A stretch of 64,000 bases of DNA from Bacilli bacterium (GTDB lineage Bacteria > Bacillota_I > Bacilli_A > RF39 > UBA660). The notes below the pieces were generated by a model. It searched no databases, was not told where the DNA came from, and saw only the letters and a list, made by a program, of their open reading frames with translations. Location of the stretch: NCBI GenBank assembly GCA_017544525.1, contig JAFYEA010000028.1:1-64000 (forward strand). Direction: 5' to 3'. Position 1 is the stretch's first letter, and each line of letters begins with the position of its first letter. Below, piece after piece: positions 36,654-46,521 of this stretch. The translations under genes were made by a program, and so were the position numbers.

Positions 36654-38675
36654 ATGAAAATTAGAAAAAGAAGAACTGTTATTATAGTATTTGCAGTTAT
36701 AATAGCAATAGTGGCTGCGTTTTTTGGGACATTATATTATATTACAAGTACAGTTAATAATTATAATTATAATGAAAAAACATGGATTAATGATAATAAA
36801 GAAAAAACAATAGATATATATGTAGAACCTGATTTACCTGTTTTCTCTGAAAATGGTAATGGAGTTTTTTATGATTATTTAAATGCTTTAAGGGATGATA
36901 CTGAATTAAATATTAATATTAGTACGACACCCGGTTCTAAAATAACTCTTGTTAATAAAAATAATAAGTCTAATGATGATATTGTTTTTTATAAAGATCA
37001 TTTTATTATATTTGGATCTAATAATAATATTAATAAATTAAATGATTTAGAATATAAGAAAGTTGGTATTATTAAAGGAGATAAAGATACTGTTAATACT
37101 TTCTTTAGTGAATATAAGAATATAACATTTAATACATATGAAACTTATGAAGATTTAGTGAATGCTATACATAATAAGAATGTTGAATATGGAATTATTC
37201 CTATGTATAAGTATTTAAGTTCTATAGCAAGCCAAGAAAATTATGAAATTGTTTATCATATTGGTGGTTTATATTCTTATTATTGCTTAGATATTGATAA
37301 TGAAGAATATGAAGAATTAAGTGGCATAATGAGTAAATTTTATGCTAGATATGAAGAAAAAGCTAATTCTAAAATTAATGAATATTTCTTAGATATATAT
37401 TATGAAGCAAATAATTATACAGAACTTCAAAAGGAGTCTATTACTAATGAAGATTTTATAGTTGGATATATTGATAATCTTCCTTATGAAGGCTTAGTAG
37501 GTAATACATTTACTGGTCTTACTGATACTTATTTATCTAAGTTTTCTGATATGACTGGTGTTACATATAAGTATATTGAATATAAAGATACTAAAGAACT
37601 TGGAACTGCTTTAAATGAGAATAAGATTAATCTTGCATTAAATTATTATTCTTTAAGCAGTGATAATTATATTAATACTAGAACATTAGGACCTACAGAA
37701 TATGTTGTTCTTGCTCATAATAAGAATAATATAGTAGTTAATTCATTATATAGTTTAGTTAATGTTAATGTTGTAATGTTAAATAATATGAATCTTAAAT
37801 ATTATATGGCTAGTTTAAATAAGTTTGAAATAACTGATTATCCTAGTGTTAAGATTATGTTTAAGAATATTGATGAGAATTCTATTATTATAATTGAGAA
37901 AGAAGTTTATGATTATTATAAGAGTTCTAAATTAAAGAATTATACTGTTAGATATAGTGATATTGTTAAACTTAACAATTCATTCTTGCTTAATAAAGAT
38001 AATGGAGCATTTAATGACTTATTTAACTTCTATTTAAGTACATTAAGTAGCGGAGAAGTTAAGAATGAAAGTGTTGTTAGTGTTATTGAAACATTAAAAA
38101 ATAATAGGATTTTAAATTTTATAATATCTAACTTATTATATATAGTTATTGCTATATTAATAATAGTATTTATTATATATACTGCTTCTAAGAGAGTTCT
38201 TAATAATAAGAGAATTAAGAAAGAGGATAGGTTATATTATTTTGATGCGATGACTAATTTAAAAAATAGAAATTTCTTAAATGATAATATTGATTTTTGG
38301 TCATCTACTAAAGTTTATCCTCAAGCAATAGTTGTTATTGATATTAATAAGTTAAAAGTTTTAAATGATAAGATTGGTCATGAGGCTGGTGATAATCAAA
38401 TTAAAGCTGTTGCTAGTATTTTGATTAAGACTCAAAGAGATAATTCTGAAATCATGAGAACTGATGGTGATGAATTTATGGTTTATTTAGTAGGGTATGA
38501 AGAAAAGAAAGTTATTTCTTACATTCATAAATTAACTAGAGAATTTTCTTCATCACTTCCTAATAAAGATTATGGTGTATCTGTTGGATATAAAATGATC
38601 TTAAGTGAAGAAATGACTATAGATGATGCGATTAATGATGCATTAAATATGATTAATAAAAGTAAAGGAAAATAA
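36654..38675 (+). CDS. Diguanylate cyclase with two solute-binding-like sensor domains
   Basis: The 673-residue protein has an N-terminal membrane helix (~9-30) and a long extracellular region of two type-2 periplasmic-binding-protein-like lobes (SBP_bac_3-like, ~50-255 and ~270-470). A second helix is at ~490-510 and a GGDEF domain at ~525-670. The catalytic loop is RTDGDEF, so the first Gly is Asp while the essential Asp-Glu-Phe stays; the metal Asp in VVIDINKLK is present. It probably makes c-di-GMP when an amino acid or similar ligand binds outside. The start is the ATG at 36654 after GGTGA; the stop overlaps the next gene by 1 bp. Confidence 0.87.
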   Translation: MKIRKRRTVIIVFAVIIAIVAAFFGTLYYITSTVNNYNYNEKTWINDNKEKTIDIYVEPDLPVFSENGNGVFYDYLNALRDDTELNINISTTPGSKITLVNKNNKSNDDIVFYKDHFIIFGSNNNINKLNDLEYKKVGIIKGDKDTVNTFFSEYKNITFNTYETYEDLVNAIHNKNVEYGIIPMYKYLSSIASQENYEIVYHIGGLYSYYCLDIDNEEYEELSGIMSKFYARYEEKANSKINEYFLDIYYEANNYTELQKESITNEDFIVGYIDNLPYEGLVGNTFTGLTDTYLSKFSDMTGVTYKYIEYKDTKELGTALNENKINLALNYYSLSSDNYINTRTLGPTEYVVLAHNKNNIVVNSLYSLVNVNVVMLNNMNLKYYMASLNKFEITDYPSVKIMFKNIDENSIIIIEKEVYDYYKSSKLKNYTVRYSDIVKLNNSFLLNKDNGAFNDLFNFYLSTLSSGEVKNESVVSVIETLKNNRILNFIISNLLYIVIAILIIVFIIYTASKRVLNNKRIKKEDRLYYFDAMTNLKNRNFLNDNIDFWSSTKVYPQAIVVIDINKLKVLNDKIGHEAGDNQIKAVASILIKTQRDNSEIMRTDGDEFMVYLVGYEEKKVISYIHKLTREFSSSLPNKDYGVSVGYKMILSEEMTIDDAINDALNMINKSKGK

Positions 38676-39535
38676 TGAAAAAAAGAATAAATAAAATAAT
38701 TGATATTCTTAGTGAAAGAGATTTAGGAATAGTGCCAGGGAGTCTAGCGTATTCCTTCTTTTTGGCTATTATACCGATATTATCTTTATTATTCTATTTT
38801 TTAACTACTTTTCATTTACCTATGGATACTTTAATGATTTTTTTAAATAAGACTTTTCCTGAAAGTGTAGTTGAATTTATACAACCTGTATTTACCACTG
38901 ATATAACTACTACGTCATTTATTACATTATGGTTAAGTGTTATTGTTATGACTAATGGTTGTAATGCTATTATTAGAGCTAGTAATACTATATATGGATT
39001 TGAGAATGCACATATATTAAGAAGATTAATTAAGTCATTAATTCTTGCGATTATATTGGTATTATTAATTGCATTCTTGTTAATAGTTCCTTTATTTGGT
39101 AGAAGTATTATTAATTTGATTGGTGAATTCACTTCATTTATAGCAAATAATCAACAATTTATTGATACTATATATACTATACTTCAAATACCAGTTTCGT
39201 TATTATTCTTATTTATTATAATTAAATTAATATATTTTATAGCACCTGATGAAAAGGTATCTATTAAGTATGTTAATAAAGGGGCTATATTTACATCAAT
39301 TACTTGGTTAATTGCTACTATATTATTCTCATATTATATTAATCATATAGCTAGATTTGACCTTGTATATGGTAACTTAGCTACTATTGTTGTATTATTA
39401 TTCTATTTCTATATTCTTGCATATGTGTTTGTTATTGGTTTATTCATTAATAGAGATAATGCTTCTAAGGGAATAGAAAAGACTAATACAATTAAGTTAG
39501 AGGAAATAAGAAAGAAAGTTAAAGAAAATAAATAA
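38675..39535 (+). CDS. YihY/BrkB-family membrane protein
   Basis: The 286-residue protein has six hydrophobic helices and the family's characteristic N-terminal segment GSLAYSFFLAIIPIL at ~22-36. A second conserved segment contains NLATIVVLLFYFYI near 240-255. Members were once labelled ribonuclease BN, but that assignment was shown to be wrong; a transport or envelope role is likely. The gene overlaps the diguanylate cyclase stop by one base, so all three genes form an operon. A terminator follows. Confidence 0.88.
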   Translation: MKKRINKIIDILSERDLGIVPGSLAYSFFLAIIPILSLLFYFLTTFHLPMDTLMIFLNKTFPESVVEFIQPVFTTDITTTSFITLWLSVIVMTNGCNAIIRASNTIYGFENAHILRRLIKSLILAIILVLLIAFLLIVPLFGRSIINLIGEFTSFIANNQQFIDTIYTILQIPVSLLFLFIIIKLIYFIAPDEKVSIKYVNKGAIFTSITWLIATILFSYYINHIARFDLVYGNLATIVVLLFYFYILAYVFVIGLFINRDNASKGIEKTNTIKLEEIRKKVKENK

Positions 39536-39558
39536 TGTCATTCGACATTATTTTTTTA
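39531..39558 (+). terminator. Intrinsic terminator of YihY gene
   Basis: AATAATGTC/GACATTATT stem with an ATTC loop and TTTTT. Confidence 0.85.
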
Positions 39559-39590
39559 TTTGTTTTTATATTATTGTTTTGGTGAATAAT

Positions 39591-39761
39591 ATGAAAGTTA
39601 AAATATTTGATGAAAATCATGAAAGAGATTTAGAAAATGATATTAATTGTTTTATTAATGAAAATGATATTGAGATAGTAGATATTCAATTTAGGACTGC
39701 AGTTTCTATATTTTCTTCTGAACAAGTATATTGTTTTTCTGCGATGATTTTATATAAATAA
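39591..39761 (+). CDS. cse60: Cse60-like sporulation protein
   Basis: The 56-residue product reads MKVKIFDENHERDLENDINC at its start and ends with YCFSAMILYK, the hallmark of Bacillus Cse60, a small protein made under sigma-E in the mother cell. The role is not defined. The start is the ATG at 39591; a TTG at 39579 would add four residues. GGTGA lies upstream. It supports, together with CotJ and GerQ, a spore-forming ancestry. Confidence 0.85.
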   Translation: MKVKIFDENHERDLENDINCFINENDIEIVDIQFRTAVSIFSSEQVYCFSAMILYK

Positions 39762-39784
39762 AAAATAGTCATAAGACTATTTTA
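39762..39784 (+). terminator. Bidirectional terminator, cse60 / convergent gene
   Basis: AAAATAGTC/GACTATTTT stem with an ATAA loop between the convergent stops. Confidence 0.8.
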
Positions 39785-41120
39785 ATATTGTATATAATAA
39801 TGCGATTAATACAATTGATAGAACAGCTGTTAGCATAACTAAGTATGTAACCATATTATTATTAGCATAACCTGTATTTTTATTATTATATGGAGATAAT
39901 ACAGTTCCTCCTTTTTTAGGCGTAGGAACTTCCATATCATGATCTTTATAATAATTATATGTCCTTCTTAATGCTTCTAATTCTTCTTTAGTTAAATTAT
40001 CTCCTTTAGCAAACCTATCTGTTAATGATTGAAATTCATCTTCTGACAGTATTCTACTAGTAATATATGATTCATCTTGTTTTACTGTGTCTGTCATTTC
40101 TGCATTACCATTTTTTATTACTTTTGTTTCTATATGGTCACTTTTACTTTCTGTGAATACTATATCATCTGTTTCTTCAATTACATGTGTATTCATTGGT
40201 TTATTATGTGTAATAGGGGCATCTTTTGCTTTCTTTTGTATCTCTTTATTTGATTTAATGAATTCTAACATATCTACTTCTTGATAGTTTAGTTCATCTT
40301 CTTTTACATCTTTTGTTTCTTGCATATATATTTCTCCAGCTAATTCTTTTATTCTTGCATAGAACTTACCTGGATTTAATTTTTCATTTGGTTTTAAATT
40401 AGCTATTTGTTGTTTAATGAATTCATTTACTTCTTTATTACCATCTATATTGGATAAATGAACTTTTCCTTCAGAATCTATATATTTTAAATGTTTCTTT
40501 TTATTTATCCAAACTACTTGAATACTATTTTTTCTTTCAAAATATTCAGATATTATTTCTAATTCTTTATCTTTTGATAAATCATCACCTGCGAGTGTTT
40601 GATTATTTTCTAAGTGTTTTTTAATAGCTGCTTTATCTTCTTTTTCAAGTAATTCTTTAAAATTAGCAGCTTTTATTAGTTTAATAGCATCACTATTAAA
40701 CACTTGACTATCTAATGAATTATTTAGTTTCTCATTTAATAGTTTTATCATTTCTATATCATCTGCTAGTTCTGGGAATTCATTTATATTAAATCCATAT
40801 TTTTCTGATAAGTTTTTAGCATAATATTCAATTAAAGCTTCTTGTAGACTTTGACCATATGGAAGTTCTATTTGTTTTCCTTCACTTACAGTTAATGTTT
40901 TAGAACATTCAACATTAATTAAATCTCTTAACATTGTTCTTGCTAAAGAACCTCTTATTTGATCATCAGATAAATCTTTATTTAAATATTCTTCTTTTGC
41001 ATAGTTATTAGCATTTAATAAACTTATTTTATCTTCTGGTAGATAAGTACCAAATTCTGCTAGTAAAAATACCTTTAATGAATTCTCATTTTGTTTTATT
41101 AAATTTAGGTCATTATTCAT
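39777..41120 (-). CDS. Large tail-anchored hypothetical protein
   Basis: The 447-residue protein is soluble, acidic and helical, with a single hydrophobic helix at the very end (~426-445) followed by Lys, so it should be tail-anchored in the membrane facing the cytoplasm. Residues ~300-370 are a Thr/Asp/Lys-rich linker that precedes a short helix (SRILSEDEFQSLTDRFAKGD). No family is recognised. AAGGTG precedes the ATG and the promoter region lies in the short gap before rplI, which is divergent. Confidence 0.7.
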   Translation of the reverse strand: MNNDLNLIKQNENSLKVFLLAEFGTYLPEDKISLLNANNYAKEEYLNKDLSDDQIRGSLARTMLRDLINVECSKTLTVSEGKQIELPYGQSLQEALIEYYAKNLSEKYGFNINEFPELADDIEMIKLLNEKLNNSLDSQVFNSDAIKLIKAANFKELLEKEDKAAIKKHLENNQTLAGDDLSKDKELEIISEYFERKNSIQVVWINKKKHLKYIDSEGKVHLSNIDGNKEVNEFIKQQIANLKPNEKLNPGKFYARIKELAGEIYMQETKDVKEDELNYQEVDMLEFIKSNKEIQKKAKDAPITHNKPMNTHVIEETDDIVFTESKSDHIETKVIKNGNAEMTDTVKQDESYITSRILSEDEFQSLTDRFAKGDNLTKEELEALRRTYNYYKDHDMEVPTPKKGGTVLSPYNNKNTGYANNNMVTYLVMLTAVLSIVLIALLYTILK

Positions 41121-41235
41121 ATATTTTCACCTTATTTTCTAATATAAGTATATAATAATTTAAAAATCAATACAACTTTTTTTTTGAGTATAACTATGTT
41201 ATAATAATTATAAATTAAATGTGTGGAGGTGTTTT

Positions 41236-41670
41236 ATGAAGGTTATATTTTTGCAAGATGTTAAGAAGCAAGCAAAGAAAGATGAAATAAAAGAGGTAAA
41301 AGATGGATATGCTAATTATTTAATCAATCAAAAACTAGCTGTACCTTATACACAAAAGAGTGCTGAAGTATTGAAAGGTGAAATACAAGAAAGAAAAGAT
41401 AAAGAAGATGCTTTAGTAGAAGAATGCAATAAAATTAGAAAGAAACTTGAGAATAAAAACATTAAGTTTAAAGTTAAAACAGGGGAAAAGGATAAAGTTT
41501 TTGGAAGTGTATCTTCTAAACAAATAAGTGAGGAGTTAAAAAAGATAGGTTTTGATATCGATAAGAAAAAAATTGATGCGAATGATATCAACAGTTTAGG
41601 AACACATATTGTAACTATTAAGTTACATAAGAAGGTAGTTTTTAATATAAATGTAATACTTGAAAAATAA
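41236..41670 (+). CDS. rplI: 50S ribosomal protein L9
   Basis: The 144-residue protein begins MKVIFLQDVKKQAKKDEI and contains VKDGYANYLINQKLAVPYT, the conserved N-terminal RNA-binding domain of L9. The long connecting helix and the C-terminal domain follow. It binds 23S rRNA at the base of the L1 stalk. GGAGGTG precedes the ATG; an upstream in-frame ATG at 41221 has no ribosome site. The dnaB gene starts 15 bp later, a linkage typical of Firmicutes. Confidence 0.97.
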   Translation: MKVIFLQDVKKQAKKDEIKEVKDGYANYLINQKLAVPYTQKSAEVLKGEIQERKDKEDALVEECNKIRKKLENKNIKFKVKTGEKDKVFGSVSSKQISEELKKIGFDIDKKKIDANDINSLGTHIVTIKLHKKVVFNINVILEK

Positions 41671-41685
41671 TTGTTGGAGGGTAAT

Positions 41686-43032
41686 ATGGCAAGAAAAGAA
41701 CCACAAAATATTGAGGCTGAGATATCTGTTTTAGGATGCGGTTTTTTAGATAATAAAGATGCACTTGAAAAGATAATGGATGAAGTAACAGAAGATATGT
41801 TCTATAGTGAAGCAAATAGAATAATATTTAAGGCAATGAGAAAACTTCATGAGAATGGTACTGCAGTTGATGTTAATACTGTAAGTAATGAACTTGATAA
41901 AGATAAATCACTTGCTAAAGTAGGTGGAGTAGAATATATTACTGAGTTAACTGATTCAGTTCCAAGTGTTGCGAATTTAGATTACTATATCAACATATTA
42001 TTTGAGAAAAGTATTTTAAGAAATTTAATTACTGTTAGTAATGATATACAAGAAAGTTGTTATGAAGAGCAAGAAGAGTTAGTTGAAATAGTGGAAAATG
42101 CTGAGAGAAATATTCTTAGTGTTTATAAAGACAAAATGGGAAGAGATGTTAAGAGAATTCAAGATGTTCTTCCTGAAATACAAAAAGAGATTGAAGCTTT
42201 AGCTGAAGCTAAGACTGATTTTACTGGTATTAGGACAGGTTTTTATGATTTTGATAGAATGACTAGTGGTCTACAAAAAAATCAAGTTATCATAGTATCT
42301 GGACGTCCTGGTAGTGGTAAATCTGCTTTTGCTTTAAATGTTGCTTTAAATGCCGCTATTAAAGAAAAGAAGAGTGTTGCTTATTTCTCTTTAGAAATGA
42401 GTGCTGAAGAATTAACTAAGAGAATGTTTGGTTGTCTTGGTAAAATAGATGGAGAAGTTATTAAAACTGGTAAATTAAAGAATACTGATTGGCAAAAATG
42501 GAATGAAGCATATAGTCAACTTGCTGATGCTAACTTCACTATTGAAGATTCTGGAGATTTGACTGTTGCTGAGATTAGAAGAAGATGTAGAAAATTAAAA
42601 AATACTAAAGAGGGACTTGATTTAGTAGTAATTGATTACTTGTCATTATTATCTAGTTCTTCTAAATATGCTGGTCAAAGAGTTAATGAAGTAGGAGAAA
42701 TGAGTAGGGATGTTAAAAGACTTGCAATGGAACTTGAAATACCTGTTATCTTACTTGCACAGTTGAATCGTAGTATTGATTCTAGAAAAGGTAATGATGC
42801 TAAACCAAGATTATCAGACTTAAGAGAATCTGGTTCTATTGAAAATGATGCTGATATTGTATTGTTCTTATATAGTGAAGATTATGGTAATTATGAAATT
42901 AATAAGAGCAGAAAAATTGAATTATTAGTTGCTAAACATAGGGCAGGTCAAACTGGTAAAGTTGATTTGATATTTAAGATGAATACAGGTTCTTTTGAGA
43001 ATTTCTCAAATAGAGATGATATAAATGAGTAA
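41686..43032 (+). CDS. dnaB: Replicative DNA helicase DnaB
   Basis: The 448-residue helicase has the N-terminal DnaB collar domain (PQNIEAEISVLGC onward) and a RecA-like C-terminal domain. Walker A GRPGSGKSA is at ~204-212, Walker B LDLVVIDYLSLL at ~300, and the arginine-finger segment LRESGSIENDAD is near 377. It unwinds DNA 5' to 3' as a hexamer at replication forks (called DnaC in Bacillus). GGAGGG precedes the ATG at 41686. It follows rplI and its 3' end overlaps the first M23 gene by 8 bp. Confidence 0.97.
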   Translation: MARKEPQNIEAEISVLGCGFLDNKDALEKIMDEVTEDMFYSEANRIIFKAMRKLHENGTAVDVNTVSNELDKDKSLAKVGGVEYITELTDSVPSVANLDYYINILFEKSILRNLITVSNDIQESCYEEQEELVEIVENAERNILSVYKDKMGRDVKRIQDVLPEIQKEIEALAEAKTDFTGIRTGFYDFDRMTSGLQKNQVIIVSGRPGSGKSAFALNVALNAAIKEKKSVAYFSLEMSAEELTKRMFGCLGKIDGEVIKTGKLKNTDWQKWNEAYSQLADANFTIEDSGDLTVAEIRRRCRKLKNTKEGLDLVVIDYLSLLSSSSKYAGQRVNEVGEMSRDVKRLAMELEIPVILLAQLNRSIDSRKGNDAKPRLSDLRESGSIENDADIVLFLYSEDYGNYEINKSRKIELLVAKHRAGQTGKVDLIFKMNTGSFENFSNRDDINE

Positions 43033-44488
43033 GAAAAAGAAAGAAAAGGTAAAATTTAATTATAAAGAAAAACTAATGATAATTATATTATCAGTTTTTG
43101 TTGTGTATATGACTATAGTTTTTCAACCTACTAAAAGGGTAATTCATAGTTATTATCAAGTATATCTTGGTGGAGAAAAGATTGGTTTAATAGCTGATAA
43201 AGATGAATTATATGATTTAATAGATCATGAGCAACAAGAGATTAAAGATAAATATAATGTTGATAAAGTATATAGTCCTTTTGGACTTGAAGTAATGAAT
43301 GTAGCAACTTATAGTAATAATTTAAAAAGTGCTAAAGATGTTTATGATGAAATAAAAGACTTAGATCCTTTTACTATAGAAGCTTATGAAGTAACTATTA
43401 AGAATAAGAAGAATAATAAAGTGTTTTATATTCTTAATAAAGATGATTTAGATAAGGCTATTAGAAAGACTATTTTAGCTTTTGTTAAAGAAGATACTTA
43501 TGAAAAGTATTTAGCTGGTGAGCAAGAAGAAGTAGTTGATACTGGAATAGAAATAACTAATATTTATTTAAAAGATAATGTAAGTATTAAAAAGACTTAT
43601 GTTTCTACTGATGAAAAGATATTTACTGATGTAGATGATTTAAGTATGTATTTCTTATTTGGATCAACTAATTTAAAAAATACATATAAAGTTAAATCTA
43701 ATGATACTATTGAGACTATTGCTTATAAGAATAAACTTGGTGTATCAGACTTTTTGATTGCTAATCCTAATATAGCAGGTGAAAATGCATTACTTGCTGT
43801 TGGACAAGAAGTTACAGTGGATCCTGTTTCACCATTAAGTGATGTTGTTGTTGAAATGTTTGAAACTAAATATCAAACTATTAGATATGATACTAAAGTT
43901 ATATATGATAAAAATTTAAGATCTGATCAAACATATGTTAAACAGGCAGGAAGTAATGGACTTTATAAAGTAACATATGCAACTAAGAAAGTAAACAATT
44001 ATATAGCAAACGCTGGTGAAGTTAAAACAGAAGTAATTAAGGAGCCAGTAGATAGAGTAGTAGTATATGGTGCATTAAATGTTGTATATTATGGTAATAC
44101 AACATTCTGGGCATGGCCAACTATTAATAAGTTCTATATATCTTCTTATTATGGATATAGAATATGTCCATATCATGGTAGAGAATTACATAGTGGTGTT
44201 GATATTATTACTAGTGGAAATAAAGATGTTTATGCTATTCAAGATGGAACTGTTACATCTGCTAAGAGAAGTGGAGATGCTGGACTTAATATTGTTATTA
44301 AGCATGCTAATGGATATTCATCTCAATATATGCATTTAAGTAAGTTTTTAGTTAAAGTAGGGGAGAAAGTAGAAAAGGGTCAAAAGATTGGTATTCAAGG
44401 TAAAACAGGTACTGCTCAAGTAGTACACTTACACTTTACTGTTAGACATAATGGAAAGTTAATGAATCCACTTGACTTATATAAATAA
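43025..44488 (+). CDS. LysM-G5-M23 peptidoglycan endopeptidase, first copy
   Basis: The 487-residue protein is membrane-anchored by a helix at ~16-33. It has an N-terminal domain (~40-210), a LysM domain (YKVKSNDTIETIAYKNKLGV, ~222-270), a G5 domain (~280-355), and an M23 peptidase domain. Zinc ligands are in HSGVDI and HLHF, plus His in YSSQYMHLS. It should cleave peptide cross-links of the cell wall outside the membrane. A paralogue with the same layout follows after 12 bp. It overlaps dnaB by 8 bp, so it is co-transcribed with it. Confidence 0.9.
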   Translation: MSKKKKEKVKFNYKEKLMIIILSVFVVYMTIVFQPTKRVIHSYYQVYLGGEKIGLIADKDELYDLIDHEQQEIKDKYNVDKVYSPFGLEVMNVATYSNNLKSAKDVYDEIKDLDPFTIEAYEVTIKNKKNNKVFYILNKDDLDKAIRKTILAFVKEDTYEKYLAGEQEEVVDTGIEITNIYLKDNVSIKKTYVSTDEKIFTDVDDLSMYFLFGSTNLKNTYKVKSNDTIETIAYKNKLGVSDFLIANPNIAGENALLAVGQEVTVDPVSPLSDVVVEMFETKYQTIRYDTKVIYDKNLRSDQTYVKQAGSNGLYKVTYATKKVNNYIANAGEVKTEVIKEPVDRVVVYGALNVVYYGNTTFWAWPTINKFYISSYYGYRICPYHGRELHSGVDIITSGNKDVYAIQDGTVTSAKRSGDAGLNIVIKHANGYSSQYMHLSKFLVKVGEKVEKGQKIGIQGKTGTAQVVHLHFTVRHNGKLMNPLDLYK

Positions 44489-44500
44489 GGATGATTTAAG

Positions 44501-45976
44501 ATGGAAGAAGAAAATAATGTAACATATAAAAATATATTATTTGGTATTGTTTTTTGCGCTATAGTTGCTTATTTATGTATTACATTTGTACCTATTAAAA
44601 AAGTAATTCATAATTATTATCAAGTATATCTTGGTGGAGAAAAGATTGGTTTAATTAGCAATAAAGAGGAATTACTTAATCTAATAGATGAAGAGCAACA
44701 AGAAATAAAAGATAAATATCATGTTGATAAGGTATATAGTCCTTCTGGACTTGAAATAATGAGTGTTTCAACATATAAAACAAATGTAATGAGTGCTAGA
44801 GAAGTATATGATGAGATAAAAGATATTGATCCTTTTACTATTGAAGGTTATGAAGTAACTGTTAATGATGGTAAAAAGAAAACAGTATTTTATATTCTTG
44901 ATAAGAGTTTTCTAGATGAGGCTGTTAGACATGCAGTTCTTGCATTTGTTAAAGAGGAAACATATGATAAGTATCTTAAAGGTGAGCAAGATGCAGTAGT
45001 AGATACTGGTACTGAAATAACAAATATCTATTTAAAAGATAATGTAAGTATTAAAAAGACTTATGTATCTACTGATGAATTAATATTCACTGATATTGAT
45101 GAATTAAATATGTATTTCTTATTTGGTACTACAAATCTTGACAGTATATATAAAGTAAAAGTGAATGATACTGTTGAATCAATCGCATATAAGAATAAAC
45201 TAGGTGTATCTGACTTTTTAATAGCTAATCCTGATATAGCTGGAGAGAATGCATTACTTGCTGTTGGTCAAGAAGTAACTGTTGCTAATGTATCTCCTCT
45301 TTCAGATATAGTTATTGAATCATTTGAAACTGAATATCAAACAATTAGGTATGAAACTAAGATTGTATATGATAAAACATTAAATGCCGATCAAACTTTT
45401 GTTAAACAACAGGGTAGTAATGGTTTGACTAAAGTTACTTTTGCTACTAAACAAATCAATAACTCTATTGTTAATACAGCACAAGTTAAAAATGAAGTAA
45501 TAAGAGAAGCTGTTGATAAAATAATAGTGTTAGGTGCTAAGAATGTTATTTATTATGGTAATACAACTTATTGGGCATGGCCAACTGTTAAACCATTTAG
45601 AATTTCTTCTCATTATGGTTATCGTGTACACCCTATTAGAAAAGAAAGACATTTACATAATGGTGTAGATATTACTGGTACTTCATCAAGAAATATATTT
45701 GCTATTCAAAGTGGTGTAGTAAAACAAGCTGGATGGGGTAGTGGTGGAACTGGAATTCAAGTTGTAATTGATCATGGTAATGGTTATACTTCTATTTACA
45801 TGCACTTAAAAAAGGCACTTGTTAAAGTCGGTAAAACAGTTGAGAAAGGGCAATTAATAGGATTAATGGGATGTACAGGATCTTGTACTGGTACTCATTT
45901 GCACTTAACAGTAAAAAAGTGTAATAAAGACAAAACAAGTTGTCCAACTATTAATCCATTAACGCTATATAAATAA
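44501..45976 (+). CDS. LysM-G5-M23 peptidoglycan endopeptidase, second copy
   Basis: This 491-residue protein matches the previous one in all domains, with the conserved start VIHNYYQVYLGGEKIGLI and the LysM and G5 parts being the most alike. The M23 catalytic end differs more: it has HLHNGVDI and HLHL, and a Cys-rich end (LMGCTGSCTG, CNKDKTSCPT) that the first copy lacks. This looks like a tandem duplication with later divergence. AAGGATG precedes the ATG, and its stop overlaps rlmH by one base. Confidence 0.9.
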   Translation: MEEENNVTYKNILFGIVFCAIVAYLCITFVPIKKVIHNYYQVYLGGEKIGLISNKEELLNLIDEEQQEIKDKYHVDKVYSPSGLEIMSVSTYKTNVMSAREVYDEIKDIDPFTIEGYEVTVNDGKKKTVFYILDKSFLDEAVRHAVLAFVKEETYDKYLKGEQDAVVDTGTEITNIYLKDNVSIKKTYVSTDELIFTDIDELNMYFLFGTTNLDSIYKVKVNDTVESIAYKNKLGVSDFLIANPDIAGENALLAVGQEVTVANVSPLSDIVIESFETEYQTIRYETKIVYDKTLNADQTFVKQQGSNGLTKVTFATKQINNSIVNTAQVKNEVIREAVDKIIVLGAKNVIYYGNTTYWAWPTVKPFRISSHYGYRVHPIRKERHLHNGVDITGTSSRNIFAIQSGVVKQAGWGSGGTGIQVVIDHGNGYTSIYMHLKKALVKVGKTVEKGQLIGLMGCTGSCTGTHLHLTVKKCNKDKTSCPTINPLTLYK

Positions 45977-46413
45977 TGATTAAGATAATATGTGTTGGTA
46001 AATTAAAAGAGAAGTATCTAAGTGATTTAGTAAATGATTACAAACTTAGAATTAGTAAATATCAAAAGATAGAAATAATTGAATTAAAAGATAATAATAT
46101 AAATGATGAATCTAATGAAATAATAAAACATATAAATAGTAGGGATTATAACATATTAATGGATATTAAAGGTGATAAGTTAAATTCTTTAGAGTTATCT
46201 AATTTGATAAAAGATACTAATATTAACGGTTATAACACAATAACATTTATTATTGGCGGATCTAATGGAGTAAATGATAGTGTTAAAAAAATAGTTAATA
46301 AAAAAATATCATTTTCTGATATGACATTTCCACATGGATTATTTAGAGGATTATTATTAGAACAGATATATAGATCTTTTAAAATAATTAATAATGAAAG
46401 TTATCATAAATAA
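45976..46413 (+). CDS. rlmH: 23S rRNA (pseudouridine1915-N3)-methyltransferase RlmH
   Basis: The 145-residue SPOUT-family enzyme methylates pseudouridine 1915 in helix 69 of 23S rRNA. Marks are the MIKIICVGKLKEKYL start, FIIGGSNGV (SAM-binding knot) at ~93-101, MTFPHGLFRGLLLEQIYRSF at ~115-134 and the ending YHK. The length is typical. It begins at TAATG overlapping the M23 stop. A terminator overlaps its stop codon. Confidence 0.96.
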   Translation: MIKIICVGKLKEKYLSDLVNDYKLRISKYQKIEIIELKDNNINDESNEIIKHINSRDYNILMDIKGDKLNSLELSNLIKDTNINGYNTITFIIGGSNGVNDSVKKIVNKKISFSDMTFPHGLFRGLLLEQIYRSFKIINNESYHK

Positions 46414-46430
46414 TGATAACTTTTTATTTA
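46398..46430 (+). terminator. Intrinsic terminator of rlmH
   Basis: AAGTTATCAT/ATGATAACTT stem overlapping the stop codon, then TTTTATTT. Confidence 0.85.
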
Positions 46431-46521
46431 TATACATGAATATTTTGTTTTGTGTATAAAAATAATTGTTTTGATAATAATTAGTTCTTATTGTATAATA
46501 GTGTTAATGAGGTGTAACTTT

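Noticed and set aside
44079..44339. 86-codon plus-strand ORF inside the first M23 gene
   Set aside because: It overlaps the conserved peptidase domain in another frame and has no ribosome site.
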